From NCBI GenBank assembly GCA_020632695.1, contig JACKFB010000017.1, positions 45,181 through 109,180 of the forward strand: 64,000 bases of DNA, read 5' to 3'. Below are positions 55,275-64,000 of the stretch, piece after piece (the first letter of the stretch is position 1; each line of letters begins with the position of its first letter). The DNA comes from Deltaproteobacteria bacterium (GTDB lineage Bacteria > Myxococcota_A > UBA9042 > PHBI01 > JACKFB01). The notes under the pieces were generated by a model. That model did no database searches and was not told where the DNA came from. It saw only the letters and a program-made list of their open reading frames with translations. Both the position numbers and the translations under genes were made by a program.

Positions 55275-56287
55275 GCGCGCTGGAGCCGCTGCGCCTGGTC
55301 TGCGTGAGCTGCCGCCGCAGCGACGGCGAGGGCGGGGTGCTGGCGCGCGACCTGGGTCCGGCGGAGGGCGGGCTGCTCTGCCCGGGCTGCGGCGCGCGCT
55401 ACCCGACCACCGACGAGGTGAGCGTGCTGCTGGCCGCGGGGCTGCACCCGGTCGATCCCCTGGGCGCGCTGGACGCCTCGTGGCCTCCCGACGCGGCGGG
55501 CTGGTGCGAGGCGCTGGCCTCGGAGGACCCGGCGTCGGCGGCCTTCCGCGAGGCGGGGCTGCTCGGCACCTACGCCTTGGGGCACCTGCCCGAGCTGGCC
55601 CCCACCGAGGCGCTGCGGGCGCAGCTCGCCGATCGCGTCGAGCTCGCGGGCCTCATCGACCGCTGGCTCTCGCGCCACGCGCCGCCGCGGGAGCTGCCCG
55701 TGCTCGAGCTGGGTTCCGCGCTCGGGACCTGGGCCCCGCGATGGCTGGGCGCCACCGACTCCCAGGTCGCCCTGGTGGACCTGCGCCCCTCGATGCTGCG
55801 GCTGTCCCGCCGGCTCATCCGCGGCGAGAGCGTCACCATCCCCTGGCGGCGCGTGGCCCGGCACTTCGAGCCGCTGACCCTCGCGCTGCCTGGCGGCGCG
55901 GCCGAGCCCGAGCGCGTGCTGCACCTGCTGGCCGACGCCCTCGATCCTCCCTTCGTCGCCCACGGCTTCGGGTTGGTGGTCGCCTTCGGCCTGGTCGACG
56001 CCATCACCGACCCGTGGATGCTGCTGGGGCAGCTCGACGCGCTGGTGGCGCCGGGCGGCATGCTGCTGCTCGCGCAGCCCTTCCACTACGAACCCCACGC
56101 CCAGCCGCCGGAGGCCTGGCTCGACGGCCCGGCCGCCCTGCGCCGCGCCCTCGCCGGCGGGCTCCCCGGCCTCGAGCACCTGGGCTTCCGCGTGCTCGAG
56201 GAGGCCGAGGGCGTGCCCTGGCCGCTGCCCGCCCACGACCGGCTGGTGCATCGATACCTGGCCCACGTGCTGCTGGCGACGCGCTGA
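55271..56287 (+). CDS. SAM methyltransferase with N-terminal Trm112-like zinc ribbon
   Basis: A 338-residue protein. The first ~50 residues form a Trm112-like zinc ribbon (C11-x-x-C14 and C37-x-x-C40, CPGCGARYPTTDEVSVLL). A class I methyltransferase fold follows, with LELGSALGTW as SAM loop and VDLRPSMLRLS after it. Trm112-type ribbons usually stabilise partner methyltransferases; here both are in one chain. The target is unknown. Start GTG at 55271, overlapping the SDR stop (GTGA). Confidence 0.83.
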   Translation: MSALEPLRLVCVSCRRSDGEGGVLARDLGPAEGGLLCPGCGARYPTTDEVSVLLAAGLHPVDPLGALDASWPPDAAGWCEALASEDPASAAFREAGLLGTYALGHLPELAPTEALRAQLADRVELAGLIDRWLSRHAPPRELPVLELGSALGTWAPRWLGATDSQVALVDLRPSMLRLSRRLIRGESVTIPWRRVARHFEPLTLALPGGAAEPERVLHLLADALDPPFVAHGFGLVVAFGLVDAITDPWMLLGQLDALVAPGGMLLLAQPFHYEPHAQPPEAWLDGPAALRRALAGGLPGLEHLGFRVLEEAEGVPWPLPAHDRLVHRYLAHVLLATR

Positions 56288-56304
56288 CGCGGTCGCTGCC
56301 GCGT
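56287..56304. terminator. short hairpin between convergent genes
   Basis: ACGCGG and CCGCGT form a 6-bp stem with a 6-nt loop filling the whole gap between the methyltransferase stop and the end of the double-receiver gene. It fits a bidirectional transcription end but is short. Confidence 0.35.
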
Positions 56305-57032
56305 TCAGCACAGGGCGCGCAGGCGCTCGGCCAGGTCCCGCCCCTTGTGCAGCACGCTCTGCGCCTCGGTCTCGAGAAAGCGCGCCTCGTCCGGCGTCAG
56401 GTCGCGCCCGGTCACGACCACCACGGGCAGGTCGACGAACTCCTCACGCGCCCGGAGCGCCCCCAGGAAGCCGAACCCGTCGAGCACGGGCATGCTCAGG
56501 TCGACGATGCAGAGGTCGGCCGAGTAGTGCTCCAGCACGCGGATGGCGTCCTCGCCGTTCGACGCGGTGCGCACGTGCACGCCTTCGTCGCGCAAGAGCC
56601 CGGAGACGAAGCGCCGCACCAGCTCATCGTCGTCGACGACCAGGATCTTCCGCCGCTGCCGGTTCAGGCTGGACTGCAGCACCGCGCGCAGCTCGAGGCG
56701 CGACGCCGGCTTGTCCAGCAGCGCGACGGCGCCCTCGAGGTGCTGCGCCTGGTCGGTCGCCACGATGCTGACGATGGCCACCGGCACGCCGCGCAGGGCG
56801 CGTGACTCGCCGAACCGCCGCAGCACCTCCTGGCCGTTCATGTCGGGCATCAGCAGGTCCAGCAGCACCAGGTCGGGCATCAGCTCGCCGGCCATGCGCA
56901 GGCCGTCGCGGCCCGATCCCGCCGTCACCACCCGGCAGCCCATCTCCTCGAGCGCGTGGGCGAGCAGCAGCCGCGCGTCCGCGTCGTCGTCGATGACCAG
57001 CACCAGCGCGTCCGACGCCTCGGCCACCGGCG

Positions 57033-57036
<4 letters not shown>
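56305..57036 (-). CDS. response regulator with two receiver domains
   Basis: A 243-residue protein made only of two receiver domains, about 10-120 and 125-243. Both keep the acidic pocket and phosphoacceptor Asp (LVLLDLLMPDMNG; LCIVDLSMPVLDG). The conserved Lys is in LLDKPAS in the first and VLHKG in the second, where the usual following Pro is missing. With no output domain it probably relays or buffers phosphate, as in hybrid phosphorelays. The ATG overlaps the kinase stop by 4 nt (ATGA), so its partner is surely the upstream kinase. Confidence 0.88.
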
Positions 57037-59437
<2,401 letters not shown>

Positions 59438-59441
<4 letters not shown>

Positions 59442-60022
59442 GGCGACTCGAGGTCGCTCGAAGCCGTGGCGTGCCGCTGGGCAGGCGGCAGCTCGCCGTC
59501 GATGTCGTCCACGACGATGACGCCGTCGTCGCGCCGCGTCACCCGCGTGATCCCGGGGTTGTCCATCTCCAGGCGCTGGAGCAGGCGGTCGCGCGCGCGC
59601 ATCGCGGCACGCAGGGCCTCGACCTCGCGCACCAGGGCGAGGTGCTCGCAGGCCAGCCGCGTGTTGGTGGCCAGCTCCAGCTCGTCGACCGGCTTGGTCA
59701 TGAAGCGGTAGACCTCGCCCAGGTTGATCGCGCTGCGCGCCACCTCGTAGTCGCCGACGCCCGTCAGCATCATCCGGATGGAGTCGGGCCGGACCAGGCG
59801 CGCGCGCCGCAGCAGGCTGAGCCCGTCGAGGCCGGGCATCTTGTAGTCGGCGATGAGCACGTCGAAGTGCCCCTGCTCGAAGGCCTCCGCGGCCCGTGCG
59901 CTGTCGCCGAACTCGCTGACCTCGTAGCCCTCGTTGCGCAGGATCGCCGCCACCATCGCCAGGCTGGTGGGGTCGTCGTCGACCAGCATCACCCGGAACG
60001 CGCCCGTCTTCTCCTGCGGCAT
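59438..60022 (-). CDS. response regulator with RpfG/PatA-type receiver and coiled-coil tail
   Basis: A 194-residue protein: receiver about 10-130 (VMLVDDDPTS, phosphoacceptor in VLIADYKMPGLDG, Lys in FMTKPVDELEL) followed by an amphipathic helix (LALVREVEALRAAMRARDRL) and an acidic end. The YRFMTKPVD stretch is typical of RpfG-like receivers, but no HD-GYP or other output follows. ATG at 60022 is supported by GGGAG 7 nt upstream. First gene of the operon with the MASE3 kinase and the double receiver. Confidence 0.9.
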
Positions 60023-60154
60023 GTCGGGACTCCCTCGGCACCAGCGCGGCGGGCGCGCCGGCCGCATCGCGCTGGTGCGGCCTCGAGTGATGAGCGCGCG
60101 GGCGCACTCGGACGGATCCCGCGCCGCAGCGTGCGCGCAAGGGAGCCATCGCAA

Positions 60155-60183
60155 AGTGTATGAGGGCCCCTGGGATCGGTCAA
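60155..60183 (-). promoter_or_regulatory. sigma70-like promoter of the MASE3-kinase operon
   Basis: On the minus strand TTGACC (complement of 60178-60183), a 17-bp spacer and TACACT (60155-60160). Transcription would begin near 60148, giving a leader of about 125 nt. Its -35 box is 40 bp from that of the divergent promoter at 60224. Confidence 0.55.
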
Positions 60184-60223
60184 TCGCGTCACCGGGCCGT
60201 GAAGCGCCGGTCTGCGGGCGGGA

Positions 60224-60251
60224 TTGACGCTCAGGGGGGTGGGGGTACGAT
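60224..60251 (+). promoter_or_regulatory. sigma70-like promoter of the lone receiver gene
   Basis: TTGACG (60224-60229), a 16-bp G-rich spacer and TACGAT (60246-60251). It covers the ATG at 60250, which therefore cannot be the start; transcription from about 60258 leaves a short leader holding GAGGAG just before the GTG at 60283. Confidence 0.55.
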
Positions 60252-60282
60252 GAGGCTCCTCTTGCTGGGAGACGAGGAGCCG

Positions 60283-60672
60283 GTGAAGCGTGTCGTCGTC
60301 ATCGAGGACAACCCCGACAATCGTCTGCTCGTCGACGCAATCCTCTCGGAGCATTACGTCATCGAGGAGTACGAGAACGGCCTCGACGCGCTCGCCGGGA
60401 TCGAGGCCAGCCCGCCGGATCTCGTGCTCCTCGACGTGTCCCTGCCCGAGATGGACGGCATCGAGGTGCTGCGTCGCCTCCGGGACGACGAGCGCGTCTG
60501 CCACATCCCGGTCGTGGCGCTCACGGCCCACGCCATGCGCGGCGACCGCGAGCGCTTCCTGTCCGAGGGCTTCGACGACTACGTCGCCAAGCCCATCGTC
60601 GACGAGGACGTCCTCGTCTCCGCGGTCGCCCGCCTGCTGGACGGCCGCCAGCCCGCCGCTTCCGCTCGTTGA
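60283..60672 (+). CDS. single-domain response regulator (CheY/DivK-like)
   Basis: A 129-residue receiver (KRVVVIEDN pocket, phosphoacceptor in LVLLDVSLPEMDG, Thr/Ala in VVALTAHAM, Lys in YVAKPI) with no output. This pattern, with LTAHAM and FDDYVAKPI, matches DivK-like and hybrid-kinase receivers. The GTG at 60283 is preferred: GAGGAG lies just upstream and the promoter covers the alternative ATG at 60250. It is divergent from the MASE3-kinase operon and may receive phosphate from that kinase. Confidence 0.88.
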   Translation: MKRVVVIEDNPDNRLLVDAILSEHYVIEEYENGLDALAGIEASPPDLVLLDVSLPEMDGIEVLRRLRDDERVCHIPVVALTAHAMRGDRERFLSEGFDDYVAKPIVDEDVLVSAVARLLDGRQPAASAR

Positions 60673-60797
60673 TGCCGAGCGGGGCCGCGCTCCCGTCCCG
60701 CTCGTCGTCCTGAGACGACTGCGCTCGTACGCTGCACCGGCGACGCCGCTCACCTCCAGCCCGGAGTGTCCCGGCGCGCGCCGAACCAGGACCCAGG

Positions 60798-63608
60798 ATG
60801 CGATTCCGACGTCCCGCGCTCATCCTGCCCGCTGACGCCGACACCGCGGGCCTGGCGCGGCTGGTCGGCGTGCTGGCGCCCGAAGCGGTGGCGGTCGCCG
60901 CCTGCACCTGGACGCCCGGTGCCGGCAGCTCGGCCTTCGGTTCCCCGGCCTGGGAGCTCCTGGCGGCGGCTCTGGCTCGCGGTGACGCGGCGCTGGACGC
61001 CCTGGCCGCAGCCCTCGGGGCCCCCGTGGCCCTGGCCCGCCGCGAAGCCGGCCTGGCCTTCGCCCCGGACGCCGTCACCTCCATCGTCCGCGAGTTCGAC
61101 GCCGACGTGCTCGTCGTAGCGGGCGCCGGCGAGGGAGCCAGCCGGCCCGCCGCCACCTGGGTCGCCCGCTCCGCGCGCGCGCTCGGCGTCCCGGTGGTGT
61201 GGTGGGCCGAGGGCGCCGCGATCCCCGAGCCCACCCGCGCCACGCACCTGCTCTGCCCCTTCGAGCGCGTCCTCGAGCCCCTGGGGCCCATCGCCAGCTT
61301 CCTCACCGAGCACGACCCGGACATCGACCGGGTTACCTTCCTCGGCCTCAGCGCCGCCCGCCGCGGCCACGTGCCGCCACCGGCCGCCCTGGCCGAGGTC
61401 AGCGGGCTCCGCGCCGAGGTGCGCATCACCTTCGCCGACGACGGCTCGCTCATCGACACCCTCGATCTCATCCGCGACACCGCCGATCGCCTCGGCGCCG
61501 GCTTCGTGTGCCTGCCCTTCGCCGCCGCCACCGGGCTGCTCCAGGCCGCCGTCAGCCTGGTGGCCCCCCAGCTCCTCGCCCAGGCACGGCACCCGCTCAT
61601 CCTGGTGCCCGGCGAGCTCGGCGTCGGGCGCTTCGGCTCGGTGATCCGCCTCGACGCCGCCGACGCGGTCGCCACCTGGGACGCCGCCCTGCGGGTGCAG
61701 GTCGCCTGCCTGGGCCCCTTCGACCTGCCCCAGGGCGGCGCCGACGATGCCGTCGTGCTGGTGGCCGGCGGCGCGGTCGTGGCTCGCGCGGCCCCGCTGG
61801 ACGGCCGCGCCTCCTTCTGCGTCTCGCCGGAGGCGGCGCTGCACCACGACGCCCTGGGCCTCGCTCGGGGCCAGGACCCGCGCGCCGTCGAGCAGCTCGT
61901 CCGTGTGGTGCGCCCCGACGACCGCCGCGTGCTCGTCTTCCACGCGGAGCTGGCCTCCGAGCACATCGCGCGCCTGGCCACGCTCGAGCCCCTGGAGCGC
62001 CGGCGCCTCATCGCCGTGCGCATGCGACCGACCACCTCCTGTCGCGAGCTGCGCGCCCGGCTGGCCGCCATCGGCCTGCACCACATCCGCCTGGTCGACG
62101 CCCCGGCCATCCTCGACTCGGGCGACCCCGGCGAGGCCCCCCAGAGCGCCGACCGCGCGCGCCTGCTCCGCGTCGCCCGCCACCTCCGCGCGTCCGGGTT
62201 CGCCGTGGACGCCATCGTCGGCGCCGGCCACCGCCCCCTCAGCCCCCCCGGCATCGCCTGGTTCGCCGAGGTCGACCTCGCCACCACCGATGACGCCACC
62301 CTGCTGGGCCACATCGAGCGTCTGGGGACCGTGCCCGGCGCCGCAGGCCAGCCGCTGGCAGCCGACGCCATCCTCGACGAGCTCACGTCGGCCCCGGCGG
62401 TCGGCGGCAACGCCGTGCGGGTCGAGGTCGACAACGCCGAGGGCCGCGCCGCGCTCCTCGAGGTCGTCGCCGCCGCCGAGCGGTGGGTCCACCTCCAGAG
62501 CTACATCGTCCGCGACGATCCCCTGACCCGCGATATCGAGGAGGCGCTGCGCCTGGCGACCGCGCGCGGGGTGGCGGTGCGCGTGCTGGTGGACTCGCTC
62601 TACAGCCTCCACGGCTCCTTCGGCGCCGAGAACGCCCTGCTGGCGCGGCTGGCGGTGCTGCCGGGGGTCGAGGTACGCGCCTCGGGCCGCATCGACGGCG
62701 TGCCCGACCTCGAGGCCCTCAAGCACCGGGATCATCGCAAGATCCTCTCCGTCGACGGCGTGGTCGCCATCGTCACCGGCCGCAACCTGGCCGCCAGCTA
62801 CTACCGGTCCTTCGGCGAGGTCCCGCTCGAGGCCACCACGCCGCAGGAGGGCGTGCCCTGGCTGGACGCCAGCGCCCTGGTGCGGGGCCCGGCGGTCGCC
62901 GAGATCGACGACGCCTTCATGTCCGCGTGGCGCGCGGCCGGCGGCCTCGCCTGGACCCGCCGGGTGCCCGAGCCGGTCGGCGACACGCGGGTCCGCGTCG
63001 TCATCCACCGCGGGCTCGAGGACACCCGCACCCTCGACGCCTACGTGGCGCTCATCCGCCAGGCTCGCCAGCGCCTGACGGTGGTCAACGGCTTCCCGGT
63101 CTCCGAGCCGCTGTCGCGCGCGCTGGTCGGCGCCGCCGAGCGTGGCGTGCGCGTGCGCATCCTCTTCGGGCACTTCCGAGCGCTGCACGCCGACGGCACC
63201 CCCTTCCCCGGGGTGGCGCCACTGCACGAGCTGGCCGACCAGGTGGCCCACGGGCGCATCGACCACCTGGTGGAGGCCGGCGTCGAGGCCTACGGGCTGG
63301 TCGTCCGCGACGGCCCCGCCTGGGGCGCCGACGTCTCGGCCATCAAGCCCCACGTCCACGCCAAGCTCATCAGCGTCGACGGGCGCGTATGCACGGTCGG
63401 CAGCGCCAACTTCGACGTCACCGCCGGCTATTGGGAGGACGAGGTCCTGGTCATCGTCGAGGACGAGGGCGTGACGGCGCAGCTCGACGAGGCCCTGGAC
63501 CGCCTCATCGAAGGCTCCGAACGCGCCAACCCCCAAGACCCCGCCTGGCGCACCCGCGCGGCCAGCCGGAGGTGGCTGAGCAAGCACTGGCCCCCCCTCT
63601 TGAGATAG
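60798..63608 (+). CDS. universal-stress-like / phospholipase D (cardiolipin-synthase-like) fusion
   Basis: A 936-residue soluble protein. The N-terminal ~290 residues resemble two tandem universal stress protein folds (DADVLVVAGAGEG; LGAGFVCLPFAAATG, then HPLILVPGELG). Residues about 310-520 are unassigned. From about 545 comes a PLD-type phosphotransfer domain with two HKD motifs: H646-x-K648...D653 (HRKILSVDG) and H854-x-K856...D861 (HAKLISVDG), each followed by the usual GxxN/GSANFD strand. Two intact HKD motifs mean it can be active in phospholipid exchange or hydrolysis. It has no transmembrane helices, unlike typical cardiolipin synthases. ATG at 60798 follows AGGACCCAGG. Confidence 0.85.
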   Translation: MRFRRPALILPADADTAGLARLVGVLAPEAVAVAACTWTPGAGSSAFGSPAWELLAAALARGDAALDALAAALGAPVALARREAGLAFAPDAVTSIVREFDADVLVVAGAGEGASRPAATWVARSARALGVPVVWWAEGAAIPEPTRATHLLCPFERVLEPLGPIASFLTEHDPDIDRVTFLGLSAARRGHVPPPAALAEVSGLRAEVRITFADDGSLIDTLDLIRDTADRLGAGFVCLPFAAATGLLQAAVSLVAPQLLAQARHPLILVPGELGVGRFGSVIRLDAADAVATWDAALRVQVACLGPFDLPQGGADDAVVLVAGGAVVARAAPLDGRASFCVSPEAALHHDALGLARGQDPRAVEQLVRVVRPDDRRVLVFHAELASEHIARLATLEPLERRRLIAVRMRPTTSCRELRARLAAIGLHHIRLVDAPAILDSGDPGEAPQSADRARLLRVARHLRASGFAVDAIVGAGHRPLSPPGIAWFAEVDLATTDDATLLGHIERLGTVPGAAGQPLAADAILDELTSAPAVGGNAVRVEVDNAEGRAALLEVVAAAERWVHLQSYIVRDDPLTRDIEEALRLATARGVAVRVLVDSLYSLHGSFGAENALLARLAVLPGVEVRASGRIDGVPDLEALKHRDHRKILSVDGVVAIVTGRNLAASYYRSFGEVPLEATTPQEGVPWLDASALVRGPAVAEIDDAFMSAWRAAGGLAWTRRVPEPVGDTRVRVVIHRGLEDTRTLDAYVALIRQARQRLTVVNGFPVSEPLSRALVGAAERGVRVRILFGHFRALHADGTPFPGVAPLHELADQVAHGRIDHLVEAGVEAYGLVVRDGPAWGADVSAIKPHVHAKLISVDGRVCTVGSANFDVTAGYWEDEVLVIVEDEGVTAQLDEALDRLIEGSERANPQDPAWRTRAASRRWLSKHWPPLLR

Positions 63609-64000
63609 ATCGAGGCACCGTCAGCGGAGGCTGCGAACGCCGTGGGCGGCGTCGCTCGCTCGGGTCAGGCCTGCGACGGGCTGTAGCCCAAGTGGATCGA
63701 GGCACCGTCAGCGGAGGCTGCGAACGCCGTGGGCGGCGTCGCTCGCTCGGGTCAGGCCTGCGACGGGCCGGAGCCCGACTCGGCCTGCCCTCGCTCGCTC
63801 CTTGCCCACGGCGCCCGCAGCCACCGCTGCCGGCGCCTCGGATGGGGCGCCTTGGGGGAGGCAGGTCGGGGCCGGGGGGCTCGGGTTCGGGCTCGGTGTC
63901 GGTGTCGGGCTCGGTCACGGGCTCGGTCACGGGCTCGGTCACGGGCTCGGTCACGGGCTCGGTCACGGTGTCGGGGTCGGTGTCGGCCTCGGTCACGGTG
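63505..64000 (-). CDS. possible partial gene with Thr-Glu-Pro-Val repeats
   Basis: A minus-strand frame open from the window edge. Its first ~50 residues are low-complexity (repeats of TEPV, then DTDTEPEPEPPGPD), like the acidic Pro/Thr tails of the surface lipoproteins in this window, so it could be the C-terminal end of an exported protein whose main part lies outside the window. Downstream of that it becomes Arg-rich, crosses the inverted-repeat element and overlaps the phospholipase D gene, so the true end is uncertain. Confidence 0.22.
   Translation of the reverse strand, partial: TVTEADTDPDTVTEPVTEPVTEPVTEPVTEPDTDTEPEPEPPGPDLPPPRRPIRGAGSGGCGRRGQGASEGRPSRAPARRRPDPSERRRPRRSQPPLTVPRSTWATARRRPDPSERRRPRRSQPPLTVPRSISRGGASACSATSGWPRGCARRGLGGWRVRSLR
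63608..63840. repeat. 73-bp direct repeat with an inverted partial copy
   Basis: Two 73-bp copies (63608-63680 and 63695-63767) begin GATCGAGGCACCGTCAGC and are separated by 14 bp. A ~38-bp inverted, slightly diverged copy of their first half lies at 63803-63840. The internal CGCCG-TGGG-CGGCG can fold. Copies of opposite direction could pair into a long hairpin. It begins at the stop codon of the phospholipase D gene. Together with the 12-bp repeats this accounts for 63609-64000, which has no firmly supported gene. Confidence 0.7.
63907..63966. repeat. 12-bp tandem repeat, five copies
   Basis: GGGCTCGGTCAC repeated five times without change, embedded in related GGTGTCGG and GGCTCGG units from about 63880 to the window edge. 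In frame it would encode (Val-Thr-Glu-Pro)n on the minus strand or (Gly-Ser-Val-Thr)n on the plus strand. Confidence 0.85.

Noticed and set aside
60250..60282. ATG at 60250 as the start of the lone receiver.
   Set aside because: It lies within the -10 box of a good promoter, whereas GTG at 60283 has a GAGGAG site and starts directly before the receiver fold.

Overview
The window is about 64 kb of very GC-rich, densely coded DNA from a Gram-negative bacterium (lipoprotein signals, a TolC-type outer-membrane channel). The gene mix points to a myxobacterium-like organism (Myxococcota, formerly Deltaproteobacteria): a eukaryotic-type Ser/Thr kinase beside a roadblock-type protein, an NtrC-type activator, cysteine-rich lipoproteins with Asp/Pro-rich tails, an alkyl-DHAP-synthase-like ether-lipid enzyme and many two-component proteins. 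No ribosomal marker is present, so the placement is inferred from gene content only. Many long open frames antisense to genes are GC-driven shadows and are left out.

Layout. 1-3614: 78-bp repeats, then a minus-strand two-component operon (sigma54 activator, lone receiver, histidine kinase). 3855-7412: bifunctional proline catabolic enzyme PutA. 7595-10353: secreted VWA protein, a pirin that has lost its metal ligands, a small hypothetical. 10467-14763: release factor 3 and a divergent alpha-glucan phosphorylase. 14798-17914: operon of Ser/Thr kinase, roadblock-type protein and a PilJ/HAMP membrane receptor with no output domain. 18182-22868: zinc-ribbon-like protein, a lipoprotein with two nuclease-like SNase repeats, and a Cys-rich lipoprotein. 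23173-23389: two tandem initiator tRNA genes with a candidate promoter and a strong hairpin. 23515-23940: ~150-bp tandem repeats. 23940-26425: 2OG-Fe(II) oxygenase and a processive family-2 glycosyltransferase.

26604-32807 holds the most unusual locus: a protein with an FhaA-like N-terminus followed 3 nt later by one 1536-residue protein that joins a SEDS (RodA/FtsW) polymerase to a class-B penicillin-binding transpeptidase, with the key residues of both halves present. 32851-37730: EmrA/EmrB/TolC-type efflux operon with a divergent TetR repressor and a perfect 17-bp inverted repeat between them. 37808-46063: secreted hypothetical, carotenoid-type oxidoreductase, VWA/FHA-like membrane protein, acyl-CoA synthetase, penicillin-acylase-family lipoprotein. 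46124-49787: three genes coupled by ATGA overlaps (TVP38 membrane protein, mercuric-reductase-like flavoprotein, fused nucleotidyl/glycosyltransferase). 49867-56287: methyltransferase plus alkyl-DHAP synthase, aldolase/dehydrogenase fusion, SDR plus Trm112-like methyltransferase. 56305-60672: a second signalling cluster (MASE3 hybrid-type relay: receiver, kinase, double receiver) with back-to-back sigma70-like promoters driving it and a divergent receiver gene. 60798-63608: universal-stress-like/phospholipase D fusion. 63608-64000: short direct and inverted repeats and a 12-bp tandem repeat that runs towards the window edge.
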